Assembly: GCA_963738135.1 (NCBI GenBank)
Contig: CAVTVK010000001.1
Location: 496,001 to 560,000 of the forward strand
Length of the DNA: 64,000 nucleotides
Reading direction: 5' to 3'
From: Bog-473 sp963738135
GTDB taxonomy: Bacteria; Actinomycetota; Acidimicrobiia; Acidimicrobiales; RAAP-2
Made by a program: the position numbers and the translations under genes. The notes beneath the pieces were generated by a model. The model saw only the letters and a program-made list of their open reading frames with translations, had not been told where the DNA came from and searched no databases. Below, one piece after another: positions 35,018-44,643 of this stretch. The first letter of the stretch is position 1, and every line of letters starts with the position of its first letter.

Positions 35018-35788
35018 CTACTTGGACGGCATGCGCAGGCCACCGTCGAGCCTGATCACCTCGGCATTGAGATACGAATTCCGAGCTAGCGCCACGACCA
35101 ACTCCCCGAATTCGGCCGGTGTGCCCATCCGCCTCGGGAAGAGCACGTCCTTGGCGAGGGATTCCTTCAGCTCCGCCGACGCCCGGCCAAAGAGTGGCGT
35201 GTCCATTGTCCCGGGGACGATGGTGCAGACGCGTATCCCCACGACGGACAGGTCCCGTGCCACCGGCAAGGTCATGGCAACCACACCACCTTTTGCCGCG
35301 GCGTAGGCGACCTGCCCGGTCTGACCCTCCAGGGCGGCAACGGACGCAGTGTTGACCAGCAGGCCCCGCTCGTCATCGGGACCGACGGGGTCACACTTCA
35401 TCATGGCTGCTGCGGCAAAGCGCATGACGTTGAACGTCCCCACGAGGTTCACCTGGAGCACCCGCTGAAACATGTCGAGGGGATGAGCTTCTCCGGATCG
35501 ATTGACGATCCGACCTGCGTGCCCGATTCCAGCACAGCTGACGGCGATCCGCAGGGGGAGATCGGTCTCGGACACAGCGGAGTCGACGGCCCGAGAAACG
35601 GCCTGCTCGTCCGCGACGTCGACCTTGACGAAAAGGCCACCGACATCAGCCGCCACCGATTGTCCGCGCTGCTCGTCCAGGTCGGCAATGGTGACGATCG
35701 CTCCAGCCTCGGCCACTGCCCGTGCGGTGGCTTCTCCGAGCCCTGAGGCCCCTCCGGAGACGAAAGCGGCCGCGCCCCTCAGATCCAC
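35018..35788 (-). CDS. SDR family, 3-hydroxyacyl-CoA dehydrogenase type 2-like
   Basis: This 256-residue SDR has SGGASGLGEATARAVAEAGA with an NAD-type acidic residue in TIADLDEQRG, SCAGIG, and the catalytic YAAAK (VAYAAAKGGVVAM). The sequence GLLVNTASVAALEGQTGQVAYAAAKGG is characteristic of 17beta-HSD10 / 3-hydroxyacyl-CoA dehydrogenase type 2. It probably oxidises a 3-hydroxyacyl-CoA with NAD+. It follows the thiolase at 35796-36941 by 7 nt, consistent with consecutive beta-oxidation steps. Confidence 0.9.
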   Translation of the reverse strand: MDLRGAAAFVSGGASGLGEATARAVAEAGAIVTIADLDEQRGQSVAADVGGLFVKVDVADEQAVSRAVDSAVSETDLPLRIAVSCAGIGHAGRIVNRSGEAHPLDMFQRVLQVNLVGTFNVMRFAAAAMMKCDPVGPDDERGLLVNTASVAALEGQTGQVAYAAAKGGVVAMTLPVARDLSVVGIRVCTIVPGTMDTPLFGRASAELKESLAKDVLFPRRMGTPAEFGELVVALARNSYLNAEVIRLDGGLRMPSK

Positions 35789-35795
35789 GGTGTGG

Positions 35796-36941
35796 TCACC
35801 GCGAAATGATCGTCACTCCGGCCGTGCCTGGCGCACCGTAGAGCTGGGCGTAACCCACCTTCGGAGATCCCGGCACTTGCCGATCACCTGCGGTGTTGCG
35901 CAACTGCAGGACCAGCTCATGGATCTGACGAAGGCCGGATGCGCCAATGGGCTCGCCGTTGGCCAGCAGGCCGCCGTCGGTGTTCACCGGCAAGGGTCCA
36001 TCGATCTCGGTGGCACCGTCGGCAATGAGCTGCTCCTGTTCGCCGTCCTTGCAAAACCCGTTCTCCGCCATGTGGATGATCTCTGCACCGGCGTCGGTGT
36101 CCTGCAACTGGATCACGTCGACCTCGTCTGGGCCAATACCAGCCCGCTCGTAGGCTGCCTTTGACGCATGGGTCGTGGGGGCATCCTCCCGTTGGAGCGG
36201 AGACGACGGGCTGTGCACCTCGAACGCACCATAGCGACGGGTCCGCACCTCCGACGCCCGAAGGAAGATCGGACTCGAGGTGTACCGGTGTGCGATGTCC
36301 GCCTTGCAGAGCACGACTGCTGCCGCGCCCTCATCCGGACTACAAAACATGTACTGGGTGAGCGGGTCGTTGACCATCCGAGATTCGGCGATCTGCTCGG
36401 CCGTGAGCGCAGACCGGCGAAATGCGTTGGGATTCCGTGCGCCGTTTCGATACGCCTTCGCCGCCACCTCGGCCAGGCACTGCGACGTGATGCCATGGTC
36501 GTACATATAGCGCTGGATCTTCATAGCGAAGAACTTCGGCGTGAGGAAGAGACCCATTTCTCCGTACCAACCCGGAAGGCTGTACTGCACCGGGTCGGCT
36601 TTGAAGGCCCCAACCGGATGTTTGTCCATACCGACAGCGACACCGACGTCGTACATGCCAAGTTCGATCGTCTGCGCCGCCAGGCTGATAGCACTGGCCG
36701 CCGTAGCGCAGCCGTTATAGACGTCGGTGAAGGGGATGCCCGTCAGGCCGAGCTTGTTCACAACGGCATCAGGATTATCGACCTCGTAGCTCCCACCGAA
36801 GGCAAACTGGACGTCGTTCCACTGCACGCCGGCATCCCCCAGCGCGGACCGCGTCGCTTCCGCTGCCATCTCGATAGCCGACTTGCCAGGAAAACGGCCG
36901 AATGGATGCATTCCCACACCGATGATTGCGACGTCTGTCAT
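35796..36941 (-). CDS. Thiolase (lipid-transfer protein/SCP-x type) with intact nucleophilic Cys
   Basis: This 381-residue thiolase has the nucleophile motif VYNGCATAASAISLAAQTIE with Cys at about residue 85, unlike the two thiolase-like genes at 29.7-31.9 kb. The C-terminal NTDGGLLANGEPIGASGLRQIHELVLQL and GYAQLYGAPGTAGVTII are typical. It could cleave 3-ketoacyl-CoA. The ATG at 36941 has AGGAG within range and lies 1 nt past the DUF35 stop; the frame's ATG at 36965 is inside the DUF35 gene. Pairing with a Zn-ribbon DUF35 suggests a two-protein complex. Confidence 0.88.
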   Translation of the reverse strand: MTDVAIIGVGMHPFGRFPGKSAIEMAAEATRSALGDAGVQWNDVQFAFGGSYEVDNPDAVVNKLGLTGIPFTDVYNGCATAASAISLAAQTIELGMYDVGVAVGMDKHPVGAFKADPVQYSLPGWYGEMGLFLTPKFFAMKIQRYMYDHGITSQCLAEVAAKAYRNGARNPNAFRRSALTAEQIAESRMVNDPLTQYMFCSPDEGAAAVVLCKADIAHRYTSSPIFLRASEVRTRRYGAFEVHSPSSPLQREDAPTTHASKAAYERAGIGPDEVDVIQLQDTDAGAEIIHMAENGFCKDGEQEQLIADGATEIDGPLPVNTDGGLLANGEPIGASGLRQIHELVLQLRNTAGDRQVPGSPKVGYAQLYGAPGTAGVTIISR

Positions 36942-36942
36942 C

Positions 36943-37371
36943 TCAGGACTCCTTTGCCGGTGCAAACGCGTAGGTCATGACCTCGCGCCCCTCTTCGTCG
37001 GTCCGGAACGGCAGCACGACCGCCTGCACTCTTTGGCCGATGTGTGGATGCTCCTCGCCGAATCCGATGAGCCTCGTTTCGACGCGGAGCTCGTCCTCGA
37101 GCTCGACATATCCGACGTAGTAGCGCTCGAAGTTCTCGGTTATCTCCGGTCCGGCATACGGCGGGGCGGGTGGCAGAAACTCCTGGCTCGTCCAGGTCCA
37201 GACAGTCCCCGTCGGAGAAAGCTCCACGCGGTCCATCTCGCTGCCGCACCGGGGGCACCAGCCCTGCAACGGGAAGGCATAGGCGCCGCACTCCACACAG
37301 CGGGAACCCACGAGGCGCGGCTCGGCCGACGGCCACGAGAAGAGGTCTTCAGCTATCGGCACTTGGTCCAC
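36943..37371 (-). CDS. DUF35 OB-fold protein with intact zinc ribbon
   Basis: This 142-residue protein has a four-cysteine zinc ribbon near residues 25-42 (CVECGAYAFPLQGWCPRCG) and then an OB-fold (VELSPTGTVWTWTSQEF, YYVGYVELEDELRVETRLIG, GQRVQAVVLPF). It is a typical partner for the thiolase that follows, which starts 1 nt beyond its stop. It is the first gene of the unit that goes on to the thiolase and the SDR. Operator copy 9 lies about 100 nt upstream. Confidence 0.88.
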   Translation of the reverse strand: MDQVPIAEDLFSWPSAEPRLVGSRCVECGAYAFPLQGWCPRCGSEMDRVELSPTGTVWTWTSQEFLPPAPPYAGPEITENFERYYVGYVELEDELRVETRLIGFGEEHPHIGQRVQAVVLPFRTDEEGREVMTYAFAPAKES

Positions 37372-37467
37372 GTCTACTCACCCTTCGTTGGTGCGAGGAC
37401 GTCGCTCTCGGCCCTCTGTCGCAGCAATTGATCCTGGTCAGAAGGGTCCAGCATGGCGGACTTCAGG

Positions 37468-37483
37468 TTGATAGCGATGTCGA
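37468..37483. promoter_or_regulatory. Palindromic operator (copy 9) upstream of DUF35-thiolase-SDR
   Basis: TTGATAGCGATGTCGA matches the shared palindrome in most arm positions (weaker copy). It lies in the 309-nt gap between the DUF35 gene (minus) and the TetR at 37681 (plus). The remainder of 37372-37680 shows no gene. Confidence 0.6.
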
Positions 37484-37680
37484 AATCATGTCACCGGAAC
37501 CCAGCGGGCGCAATCGCGGCAGCTGGGAGCGCGACGGCCCGATTTGGTCCTGCGCGTGAGACATCGAACAGTCGACCCGTCCACGAAAATCAGCTCGCAG
37601 CTCCCCCACCGTGATCGGATCGACAACGAGTCCGACGTGCAGCTCACTAAAATCCGGGTGACCTCGTAGTATCCGCGGGC

Positions 37681-38322
37681 ATGCCACCTGTAGACGCTGG
37701 TGAACCGGCACCGCGTCGATGGGGCGACGATCGCGCCCTCCTGGACGACGACGAAGCACGCCGGCGGCTGCTCGACGCAACAGGTCGCTGCATCATTCGT
37801 CGAGGTAGCGCTCAGATCAGAATGACCGAGGTCGCTGACGAGGCCGGCGTGGCACGCTCGACGGTGTACCGCTACTTCCGTACCCGGGATGATCTCGTTC
37901 TCGGTCTTCTGCTCAGTCGAGTGGACGGTGCACTCGAGACAGTGGTGCGATCACTGCGGGACCCGGACGACGCCGCCAAGTGCCTGCCCGACCTGATCCT
38001 CAAGCCAATTGGGCTCGTTGAAGGCAGTCCGCTGAACGAAGCTCTCTTCTCCGAGCGCAGCTCTGCGTTCATCACGTTTCTCGAACTCAGCTCCGAGCAG
38101 CTCCTCGACGCCTCGTTGCGCCACCTCGGACCCTTGCTCGACCGCTGGCGACTCACGGGGCAGCTCCACGCCGACCTCGACGTTCGTGAGACTGTCCGGT
38201 GGATGAACGCTGTCGCCCTCATTTTGTTGTCCCCGCCGTGGCGCACCAGGCCACGGGCCGCCAAACGGCTCTTTCTGACTCACTACCTCGTGCGAGCGCT
38301 GGTACCCCCCGGCGCCACCTAG
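37681..38322 (+). CDS. TetR family transcriptional regulator
   Basis: This 213-residue protein has the TetR helix-turn-helix ARRRLLDATGRCIIRRGSAQIRMTEVADEAGVARSTVYRYFRTRDDLVLG split over residues ~20-70 and a helical C-terminal domain. It lies between operator copy 9 and the amidohydrolase at 38448, whose promoter carries a different inverted repeat (38350-38366), so it may control that gene instead. The ATG at 37681 is the first in the frame. Confidence 0.85.
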   Translation: MPPVDAGEPAPRRWGDDRALLDDDEARRRLLDATGRCIIRRGSAQIRMTEVADEAGVARSTVYRYFRTRDDLVLGLLLSRVDGALETVVRSLRDPDDAAKCLPDLILKPIGLVEGSPLNEALFSERSSAFITFLELSSEQLLDASLRHLGPLLDRWRLTGQLHADLDVRETVRWMNAVALILLSPPWRTRPRAAKRLFLTHYLVRALVPPGAT

Positions 38323-38340
38323 AGCTCCCATCAGACACTT

Positions 38341-38378
38341 TTGCCATATTGTCCGATCCCCGGACACATTGGTATGAT
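38341..38378 (+). promoter_or_regulatory. Possible promoter with inverted-repeat operator upstream of D-aminoacylase-like gene
   Basis: TGTCCG-ATCCC-CGGACA (38350-38366) is an inverted repeat with 6-bp arms. TTGTCC (38349-38354) and TATGAT (38373-38378) could be -35 and -10 boxes 18 nt apart, with the repeat between them, a usual repressor position. The TetR just upstream is the likely binder. Confidence 0.4.
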
Positions 38379-38447
38379 TGTCCCACTTGCCGATGAAAGC
38401 GCCGGGGGGCCGGTTCGCGCATTCGGCATGAAGGGAGCGGTGCCGCA

Positions 38448-40173
38448 ATGCCGACGTACGACCTGGTCATCAAAGGGGGAACCGTCATCGACGGGTTGCA
38501 GACCCCCCGGTACAAAGCGGACGTAGCGATCAAAGACGGCAGGGTCGAGCAGATCGGGCGTGTGAACGCCGCCGACGGTCAGGAGGTTGTCGACGCGTCC
38601 GGCAAGGTGGTGGCGCCTGGCTTTGTGGATCTCCACACCCACTACGACAGCCAGCTCTTCTGGGACCCGTGGTGCACGATGTCTGGCTGGCATGGAGTGA
38701 CGAGTGTCGTCATCGGCAACTGTGGCTTCGGGTTCGCGCCCTGCAAGCCGGAAGACCGCGAGCGGGCCATGCTGAGCCTCGCCCGAAACGAAGCTGTTCC
38801 GCTCAAGACCATGCAGGCGGGCATGCCCTGGGACTGGGTGACCTTCGAGGAATTCCTCTCCAGTGTCCAGCGGACTCCCAAGGGCGTCAACGTCATGTCG
38901 TTCGTCCCTCTCGCTCCCCTATACGGGTATGTCGTGGGCATCGAAGAGGCCAAGAGCCGACGCTGTACCGACGACGAGCTCGAGCTGATGTGCCAAATGC
39001 TGGTCGATGCCATGGCGGTCGGGGGATGCGGCCTCAGCGCTCAGATTTCTGGTGATGTCGGGAACGTCCAGCTCGACTTCGACGGCACTCCGATGGTCAC
39101 CGACATGATGACCGAGCGTGAGGTTATTGCCTTCAGTCGCGCCCTCGGGAAGCTGGGACGGGGCGTTGCCCAGCTCACAGGGTCCTTGGACTGGGCCGAG
39201 TTGATGGCCCGCGAGAGTGGACGCCCGATCATCTGGAACGCACTCCTCGCCGACGGCGCCCTCAACCAGCACGGCGGCCAGCAGCTCTCCCATAAGGACG
39301 CGCTCGAAGAGGCTTGCGTACATGAATGAGGAGGAGGGACTGCGAGTCTTCGCCCAGGCCCTGACCACCAATTTCGCTTCCGAATTCACCCTCGAGGAGT
39401 ACAACCTGGCCGACGCCATCCCGTGCTGGCGCGAGGCGTGCCTTGGCACCGTCGAGGAAAAGAGGGTCAAGTTCGCCGATCCGGTTCGCCGACAGGCGAT
39501 GAAGGAGATCCACGAGGAACGCGGAGGGCTCTTTGGCGCCGGTTACGACCTGACGGAGATCAAGGTGCACTGGATCTCGAGTGACGTACCCAATGCTGCC
39601 ACGTTGAAGGACACATACGAAGGCTTCACCGTGGGAGAGATCGCGAGTCGGGAGGGGAAGCACGAGATTGATGCCTTTCTCGACGTCGCGGTGGCCGGGC
39701 AACTCAGGGTCGGCTTCGCCACGCCGATGCTGATGACCCCGCCTCAGTCAATGAAGGAGATTGCGACGTCCCCGGTCGCTCTCCCGGGCGTCAGTGACGG
39801 CGGGGCTCATACCAAGTTCGTCACCACGGCGCGCTACGCCACCGAGCTGTTGGGCTATTGGGTGCGAGAGCACGAGATTATGACGCTCGAGGAGGCGCAT
39901 TGGCGCCTGTCGTATTACCCCGCCATGGCGGCAGGCCTCAAGGGACGTGGCCTCCTCGCCGAGGGCGCGCCCGCCGACGTCGTCGTCTACGACCCCCACA
40001 CGGTTGACAGCCTGCCGCAGGAGCGCGTCTTCGACTATCCGGCGGGCGAGTGGAGGCTCATTCAAAAGGCCGTCGGCTACGAGCGAATTATCGTCAATGG
40101 CAGGACCACCTTCATCAACGGCGAATGCACAGGCGCCACGCCCGGAAGACTCTTGCTCCACGGCACGGATTGA
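38448..40173 (+). pseudogene. Amidohydrolase, N-acyl-D-amino-acid deacylase-like, apparent frameshift
   Basis: About 575 residues in two frames. The first (38448-39315) has DLVIKGGTVIDGLQTPRYKADVAIKDGRV, the metal motif GFVDLHTHYDSQLFWDP and TSVVIGNCGFGFAPCK, classical for the D-aminoacylase/dihydroorotase-like clan. A one-base shift near 39315 leads into LAYMNEEEGLRVFAQALT, then the C-terminal SDGGAHTKFVTTARYATELLGYW and GAPADVVVYDP. The ATG has a GAAGGGAGCGG leader. All metal ligands survive, so an assembly error is likely. It hydrolyses a C-N bond in a cyclic or N-acylated compound. Confidence 0.85.
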
Positions 40174-40187
40174 AAGGGATGGACCAC

Positions 40188-41402
40188 GTGGCTGCAACTG
40201 AGAGTGAAACGATCTTCGACGCCGATAACCACTACTGGGAACCCAGCGATGCCTTCACCCGCCACCGCGATTCGGCATTCTCGGACCGTGGGGTGCGTCT
40301 TGTGGACGTGGATGGCAAGCCGCACTACTTCGTCGACGGCAAGCAGCACCCGATTATCCCGGGTCCAGGAGACGCACATCCCCGGCCCCGGCCTGGGGCT
40401 CTCTACGACTACTTCGCGGGAAGGACCGACAAGAGTTCGCTGGCGAACGCATTGACGGCAGAGGATCCGGCGGACCATCCTGAATGGTTCGAGCGCGATG
40501 CCCGGATTCGTCGGATGGACGCGCAAGGTGTGGAGGCCACTTGGATTTTCCCCTCACATGCCGTCTGTGTCGAGGGTCCGATGCAGCCCGACATCGAAGC
40601 CTCACTTGAGATATTCAGAGCATTCAATCGATGGCTCGATGAGGATTGGGGGTTCGCGTATCAAGACCGCATCTTCGGAGTGCCGTTTCTTTCCCTCTCA
40701 GACCTTGAGCGCGCCATTGCAGAGCTGGAATGGACGATCAGTCGTGGCGCCCGGATCGTGACCATTCGCAACGGCCCGGTCTTCACCGCCGATGGATACA
40801 GATCTCCCGCGGACCCCCGGTTCGATCCGTTCTGGTCCCGAGTCGCCGAGGCTCAGCTGGTGGTGGCTCCGCACGCGGGATTCGATGACGGCTACAGGGA
40901 GGTCGACCAGGCAGTCGCGCGGGCCTGGGGTTACGGCGAAGCACGCCACGACGGTGACACCGACGCGCTGAACGTCCACGAGCCCTTCGTGGAAATGCTC
41001 CAGAAGCACCGGATCGTTGAGGATTTCGCCATCGCCCTTGTCGCCCACGGGCTCTTCCAGCGGGTTCCGGGACTACGGGTGGCCTACATCGAGAACGGGG
41101 CAACCTGGGTACCGGATCTTCTGCACAAGCTGGAGGTGTACGGAGGTCAAAATCCGCACCTGTTCACGACATCGCCCGCCGAACAGTTCATTGAACATTG
41201 TTGGGTGGCTCCGTTCGTCGAGGACAGCGTGGAGGACCTTGCGAGGCACCTCCCAGTGAATCGGATCCTCTTCGGCTCCGACTGGCCACACGCTGAGGGC
41301 ATGGCGGAACCGCGAGATTTCCTCGAGAAGGTCGCGTCTTTTTCCCCGGCTGATCAGCGCCGGATCATGGCGGAAAATGCACGGGAACTCACCTTTCACT
41401 GA
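40188..41402 (+). CDS. Amidohydrolase_2-type hydrolase/decarboxylase
   Basis: About 404 residues. The N-terminal metal site reads IFDADNHYWEPSDAF, the middle has VVAPHAGFDDGYREV with the metal His, and the C-terminal NRILFGSDWPHAEGMAEP contains the conserved Asp. It is the third amidohydrolase-2 member of the island. GTG 40188 is chosen because GAAAGGG lies about 9 nt upstream; ATG 40179 is nearly touching that sequence. The frame extends to 40050 inside the preceding gene. It probably decarboxylates or hydrolyses a ring-derived acid. Confidence 0.85.
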   Translation: MAATESETIFDADNHYWEPSDAFTRHRDSAFSDRGVRLVDVDGKPHYFVDGKQHPIIPGPGDAHPRPRPGALYDYFAGRTDKSSLANALTAEDPADHPEWFERDARIRRMDAQGVEATWIFPSHAVCVEGPMQPDIEASLEIFRAFNRWLDEDWGFAYQDRIFGVPFLSLSDLERAIAELEWTISRGARIVTIRNGPVFTADGYRSPADPRFDPFWSRVAEAQLVVAPHAGFDDGYREVDQAVARAWGYGEARHDGDTDALNVHEPFVEMLQKHRIVEDFAIALVAHGLFQRVPGLRVAYIENGATWVPDLLHKLEVYGGQNPHLFTTSPAEQFIEHCWVAPFVEDSVEDLARHLPVNRILFGSDWPHAEGMAEPRDFLEKVASFSPADQRRIMAENARELTFH

Positions 41403-41436
41403 GCCGGGGCACAGCGAGGCTCACCAGGCATGGGTG

Positions 41437-42271
41437 TCATGAGGACACACTCAGGTCGAAGTCGCTCGCGCTGAAGGCACGCTTGGCATACGACGAATAG
41501 TCAGGACCGGCGCGAAGGGAATGACCGCCGTCAACCGCGAGCGTCTGGCCGGTTATCCAACGCGATTCGTCCGAGAGCAGGAACCGAGCGACATGCGCGA
41601 CATCCTCGGGATGGCCGACGTCACCGAGCGGAGTCTGCTCGACGTAGCTGTTCCACACCGGCCCTCCACGTTCGATACCCTCCATCACCTCGGTCGTGAT
41701 GAAGCCGGGCTGCAGCGCATTGAAGCGAACTCCCGCATGTCCGTACTCGTCGGCGGCGTTCCGGACCATCGACTCAATACCTGCCTTCGCCACGGGGTAA
41801 GCCCCGAAGTACCTGTGCGTGACATGCCCGGCAATTGACGACAGGGCTACGAACGAACCGCCGCCGTCTCGAGCCAGGTGTGGCAAGGCGTGCTTGATGC
41901 ACAAGAGCGTGCCGACGACGTTGAGATGGAGGACCCGGACGAACTCATCAACATTCTGCAGATGGTATGGCGCAAGTCCTCCACCCCCACCAGCGTTCGC
42001 CACCACCCCGCTCAATCCTTTCCCGAAGGAGGCTGCGGATGCCATGACTCTCGCCACGTCGTCTTCGACGGTGACGTCAGCGACAACCGTGGACACCTGC
42101 CCGCCGCCCGAGCGAATATCCTCCGCAGTCGCTTCAAGCCGGCTTTCGGTGCGACCGCAGATAGTGACGATTGCGCCTTCTTCGGCAAACTTTCGCGCGG
42201 CACGCGGCGCCAATGCCGGTTCCCCCACCGGTTATCACCACAGACGCACCTTCTAGGGATCGAGTTGTCAT
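41437..42271 (-). pseudogene. SDR family oxidoreductase, apparent N-terminal frameshift
   Basis: A minus-strand ATG at 42271 with GGAGGA about 8 nt upstream starts a frame with VVITGGGTGIGAA, the cofactor motif. A one-base shift near 42210, in a GGCGCCGCG run, continues into RKFAEEGAIVTICGR and then ANAGGGGG, SSIAGHVTH and the catalytic YPVAK (Tyr-x3-Lys), ending in the GQTLAVDGGHSL region. The full protein would be about 278 residues. The intact reading on both sides points to an assembly error. It oxidises or reduces an alcohol/ketone with NAD(P). Confidence 0.85.
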
Positions 42272-42365
42272 GTTGTCGCTCCTCCACTCAAATCAGACGT
42301 GTTGCGGTCGTGCGAGTCTTGCTTTCGTCTCGACTCACGGCATTTGCGGGACGGCGACGCGTTCT

Positions 42366-43448
42366 TCAACGGCCCTGGGCTTCCCTCAGCTCGACTCGCC
42401 GCTCCTTTCGCGGCAACACCGGACCGGGGGGCAGCGGCTCATGCACTCCCAACTCCTCGAGAGCGAGAAGGGTGAGGGGATGGACCGCGTAGGCGTAATC
42501 AACGAAACGAAGATCGTCGCTGTCTCCCACATCGACGAGATGGGATCCCACAAGATTGATGGTGGCCATCTTGAGCCTCTGGAGTGCCCGATACCAGGGA
42601 CGATGGAGCGCCTGGATCCCCGTCTGCTCTTCCCAAAGCGCTACAAACTCGTCGACCGAGAGTGCTCCCGGGAGGGTCGTGAAGGACCCGGGGATCGTCC
42701 AGAGCAGCTCGGCCCAGCCGATGTCAGCAAGTGGATCGCCGATAGTGGCCATCTCCCAGTCGAACACGGCTGTCACCCGACCCTCCCGAAAGGCCACGTT
42801 CCCCGGCTTCGCATCGCCGTGAACGAGCGTGATCGATGGACACTGCGCCGGTTGCTGCTCCTGAAGCTTCTTCACGAGGAGCTCGAGCGCGGGTAATGGC
42901 CCTCGCTTGACCCGCTCGATCTCATCAGACCAGAACCCGAGTTCGCGGTCGAGATACCCCCTCCCATCGCCCAGAGCGTCGAGTCCGGTCGCCTGCAAAT
43001 CGACAGCATGAATGGCAGCGATCTGCTCGACCATGCCATTGCACATTTGCCGGACACGCACAGGGTCGTCTGCGAGCTCATCGGGCACCTCTTGTTCGTA
43101 GACGTCGCCCTGCAGACGCTCCATGACATAGAACTCCCGACCAAGCACCTCGCCCGTCGGTTCGAACCACAGTGGGCGTGGTGCTCGAACCGGAGTCGCC
43201 TCGAGCCCCCGTAACACCTCGAACTGCCGCTTCAGGTCATAAGGCTCGAGAAGTCCCGGGTCGGGAGGCCGGATGCGCAAGACGACCTCTTCACGATGCG
43301 TGCCTGCGGCATCCCCCCAGCTGATGGTGAAGTAGAGCGTCTCGGCGGAATGACCCATCTCCGCCCGACCGAGACCCTCGACGAGAATGCCGTGAGCGGC
43401 GGGGAGCTGGGAAGCCACCCAGGTTGTGAGGCGAGTCTCTGACTCCAT
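42366..43448 (-). CDS. Phosphotransferase family protein (APH-like kinase)
   Basis: This 360-residue protein has the aminoglycoside-phosphotransferase/choline-kinase fold: FYVMERLQGDVYEQE in the hinge, the catalytic loop LVHGDAKPGNVAF and the metal motif AVFDWEMATIGDPLADIGW. Related kinases include ACAD10/11 N-terminal domains and bacterial hydroxyacyl-CoA kinases, which phosphorylate a hydroxyacyl-CoA before elimination. The start overlaps the P450 stop as TGATG, so a P450 and a kinase are translated together. Hydroxylation followed by phosphorylation is an inference. Confidence 0.85.
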   Translation of the reverse strand: MESETRLTTWVASQLPAAHGILVEGLGRAEMGHSAETLYFTISWGDAAGTHREEVVLRIRPPDPGLLEPYDLKRQFEVLRGLEATPVRAPRPLWFEPTGEVLGREFYVMERLQGDVYEQEVPDELADDPVRVRQMCNGMVEQIAAIHAVDLQATGLDALGDGRGYLDRELGFWSDEIERVKRGPLPALELLVKKLQEQQPAQCPSITLVHGDAKPGNVAFREGRVTAVFDWEMATIGDPLADIGWAELLWTIPGSFTTLPGALSVDEFVALWEEQTGIQALHRPWYRALQRLKMATINLVGSHLVDVGDSDDLRFVDYAYAVHPLTLLALEELGVHEPLPPGPVLPRKERRVELREAQGR

Positions 43449-44638
43449 CAGGACGGGGTAAATCGGATACGGATGCGGTCGTACGCCCTGGCGAACGTCG
43501 CCGGAATGATCTCGGGCTCTCGGGGATCACACAGATTCCAGTCCGGCATGCGGGCGAGCAGCTCCTCGAACATCACCCGGATCTCAATCCGTGCCAGTTG
43601 CGCACCCAAGCAGAAATGCGTGCCGAATCCGAACGCCACATGTCGGTTGTGGGCTCTGGTCACATCGAGGACGTCCGGATCCGTGAACGTGCTGGCATCA
43701 CGATTCGCCGAGGCATAGAGAAGCAGAAGCTCGTCCCCTTGGCGGATCTGTTGTCCGTGGAGCTCGTGGTCGACAGTCGCCGTCCGACGCATATTCGACA
43801 CCGGAGAGACCCAACGAATGAACTCCTCGACGCCTGTGGTCGACAAGAGGTTTGGATTCTCGACGAGGATCCGCCGCTGGTCCGGCTGCAGCGCCAGCTC
43901 CCGAATCATGGAGCCGATAACGGTGCGCGTGGTCTCTGCGCCACCATCGAGGATGAGGATTGTCTCCTCCAGCACGTGCTTGTCGTCCCAGCCCTCCCGG
44001 TGGGCCCACAACGAAATCAAGTCGTCGCGTGGATCCGCCCGCCGCTCCTGAATCAACGCCATGGTGAGCTCGGCCCACTCCTGCATCACGGGGATGATGC
44101 CGGGATGCGTCTCGTGCGGCGGTCCTTCGGGTGACGTCTGGCCGGCCAGCATCATGACCTGCTCCGACCAGTAGCGGACCCGCTCCCACAGCTCGGGCGG
44201 GTAGCCGAGCAACTCTCCGACCATCATGGCGGGAAGGCGTGATGCGATCGCTTCAATGGCTTCGCATTCACCGAGGGGCGCCACCTCGTCGAGAATTTCG
44301 GTCACCACCTGGCGAATGTGATCTTCATGATTGCGCACCGCCCGCGGAGTGAACCGACGGGCAACCAGGCTGCGCTGCGCCTGATGGTCCGGATCGTCCA
44401 GGTTGATCATGGACTGATCCGAAGATTGGTCGAGGTGGGGACGCGAGCCACGGAAGGAGGAATACCGGGCGCCATCGCGCTCGACGGCCATGATGTCGTC
44501 GTAGCGCGAGATCGCCCAAAGCTTCTGGATCGGATCCCAGTACACCGGCGCTTCCTCACGAAGCCACCGGAAGGCATCCCACGGGTCGACATAGAACGCT
44601 GGATCGAGCACGTTGATACGTGGCGTGGTCGAAGTCAT
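43448..44638 (-). CDS. Cytochrome P450
   Basis: This 396-residue P450 has the I-helix LILDGGAETTRTVIGSM, the K-helix region EEFIRWVSPVSNMRRTA and the heme loop FGFGTHFCLGAQLARIEIR with Cys at about residue 343. It is a soluble bacterial-type enzyme needing ferredoxin. It is preceded by the lipocalin-like gene by 5 nt and overlaps the APH-like kinase downstream, so three genes form one operon under operator copy 10. Confidence 0.92.
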   Translation of the reverse strand: MTSTTPRINVLDPAFYVDPWDAFRWLREEAPVYWDPIQKLWAISRYDDIMAVERDGARYSSFRGSRPHLDQSSDQSMINLDDPDHQAQRSLVARRFTPRAVRNHEDHIRQVVTEILDEVAPLGECEAIEAIASRLPAMMVGELLGYPPELWERVRYWSEQVMMLAGQTSPEGPPHETHPGIIPVMQEWAELTMALIQERRADPRDDLISLWAHREGWDDKHVLEETILILDGGAETTRTVIGSMIRELALQPDQRRILVENPNLLSTTGVEEFIRWVSPVSNMRRTATVDHELHGQQIRQGDELLLLYASANRDASTFTDPDVLDVTRAHNRHVAFGFGTHFCLGAQLARIEIRVMFEELLARMPDWNLCDPREPEIIPATFARAYDRIRIRFTPS

Positions 44639-44643
44639 CGTCG

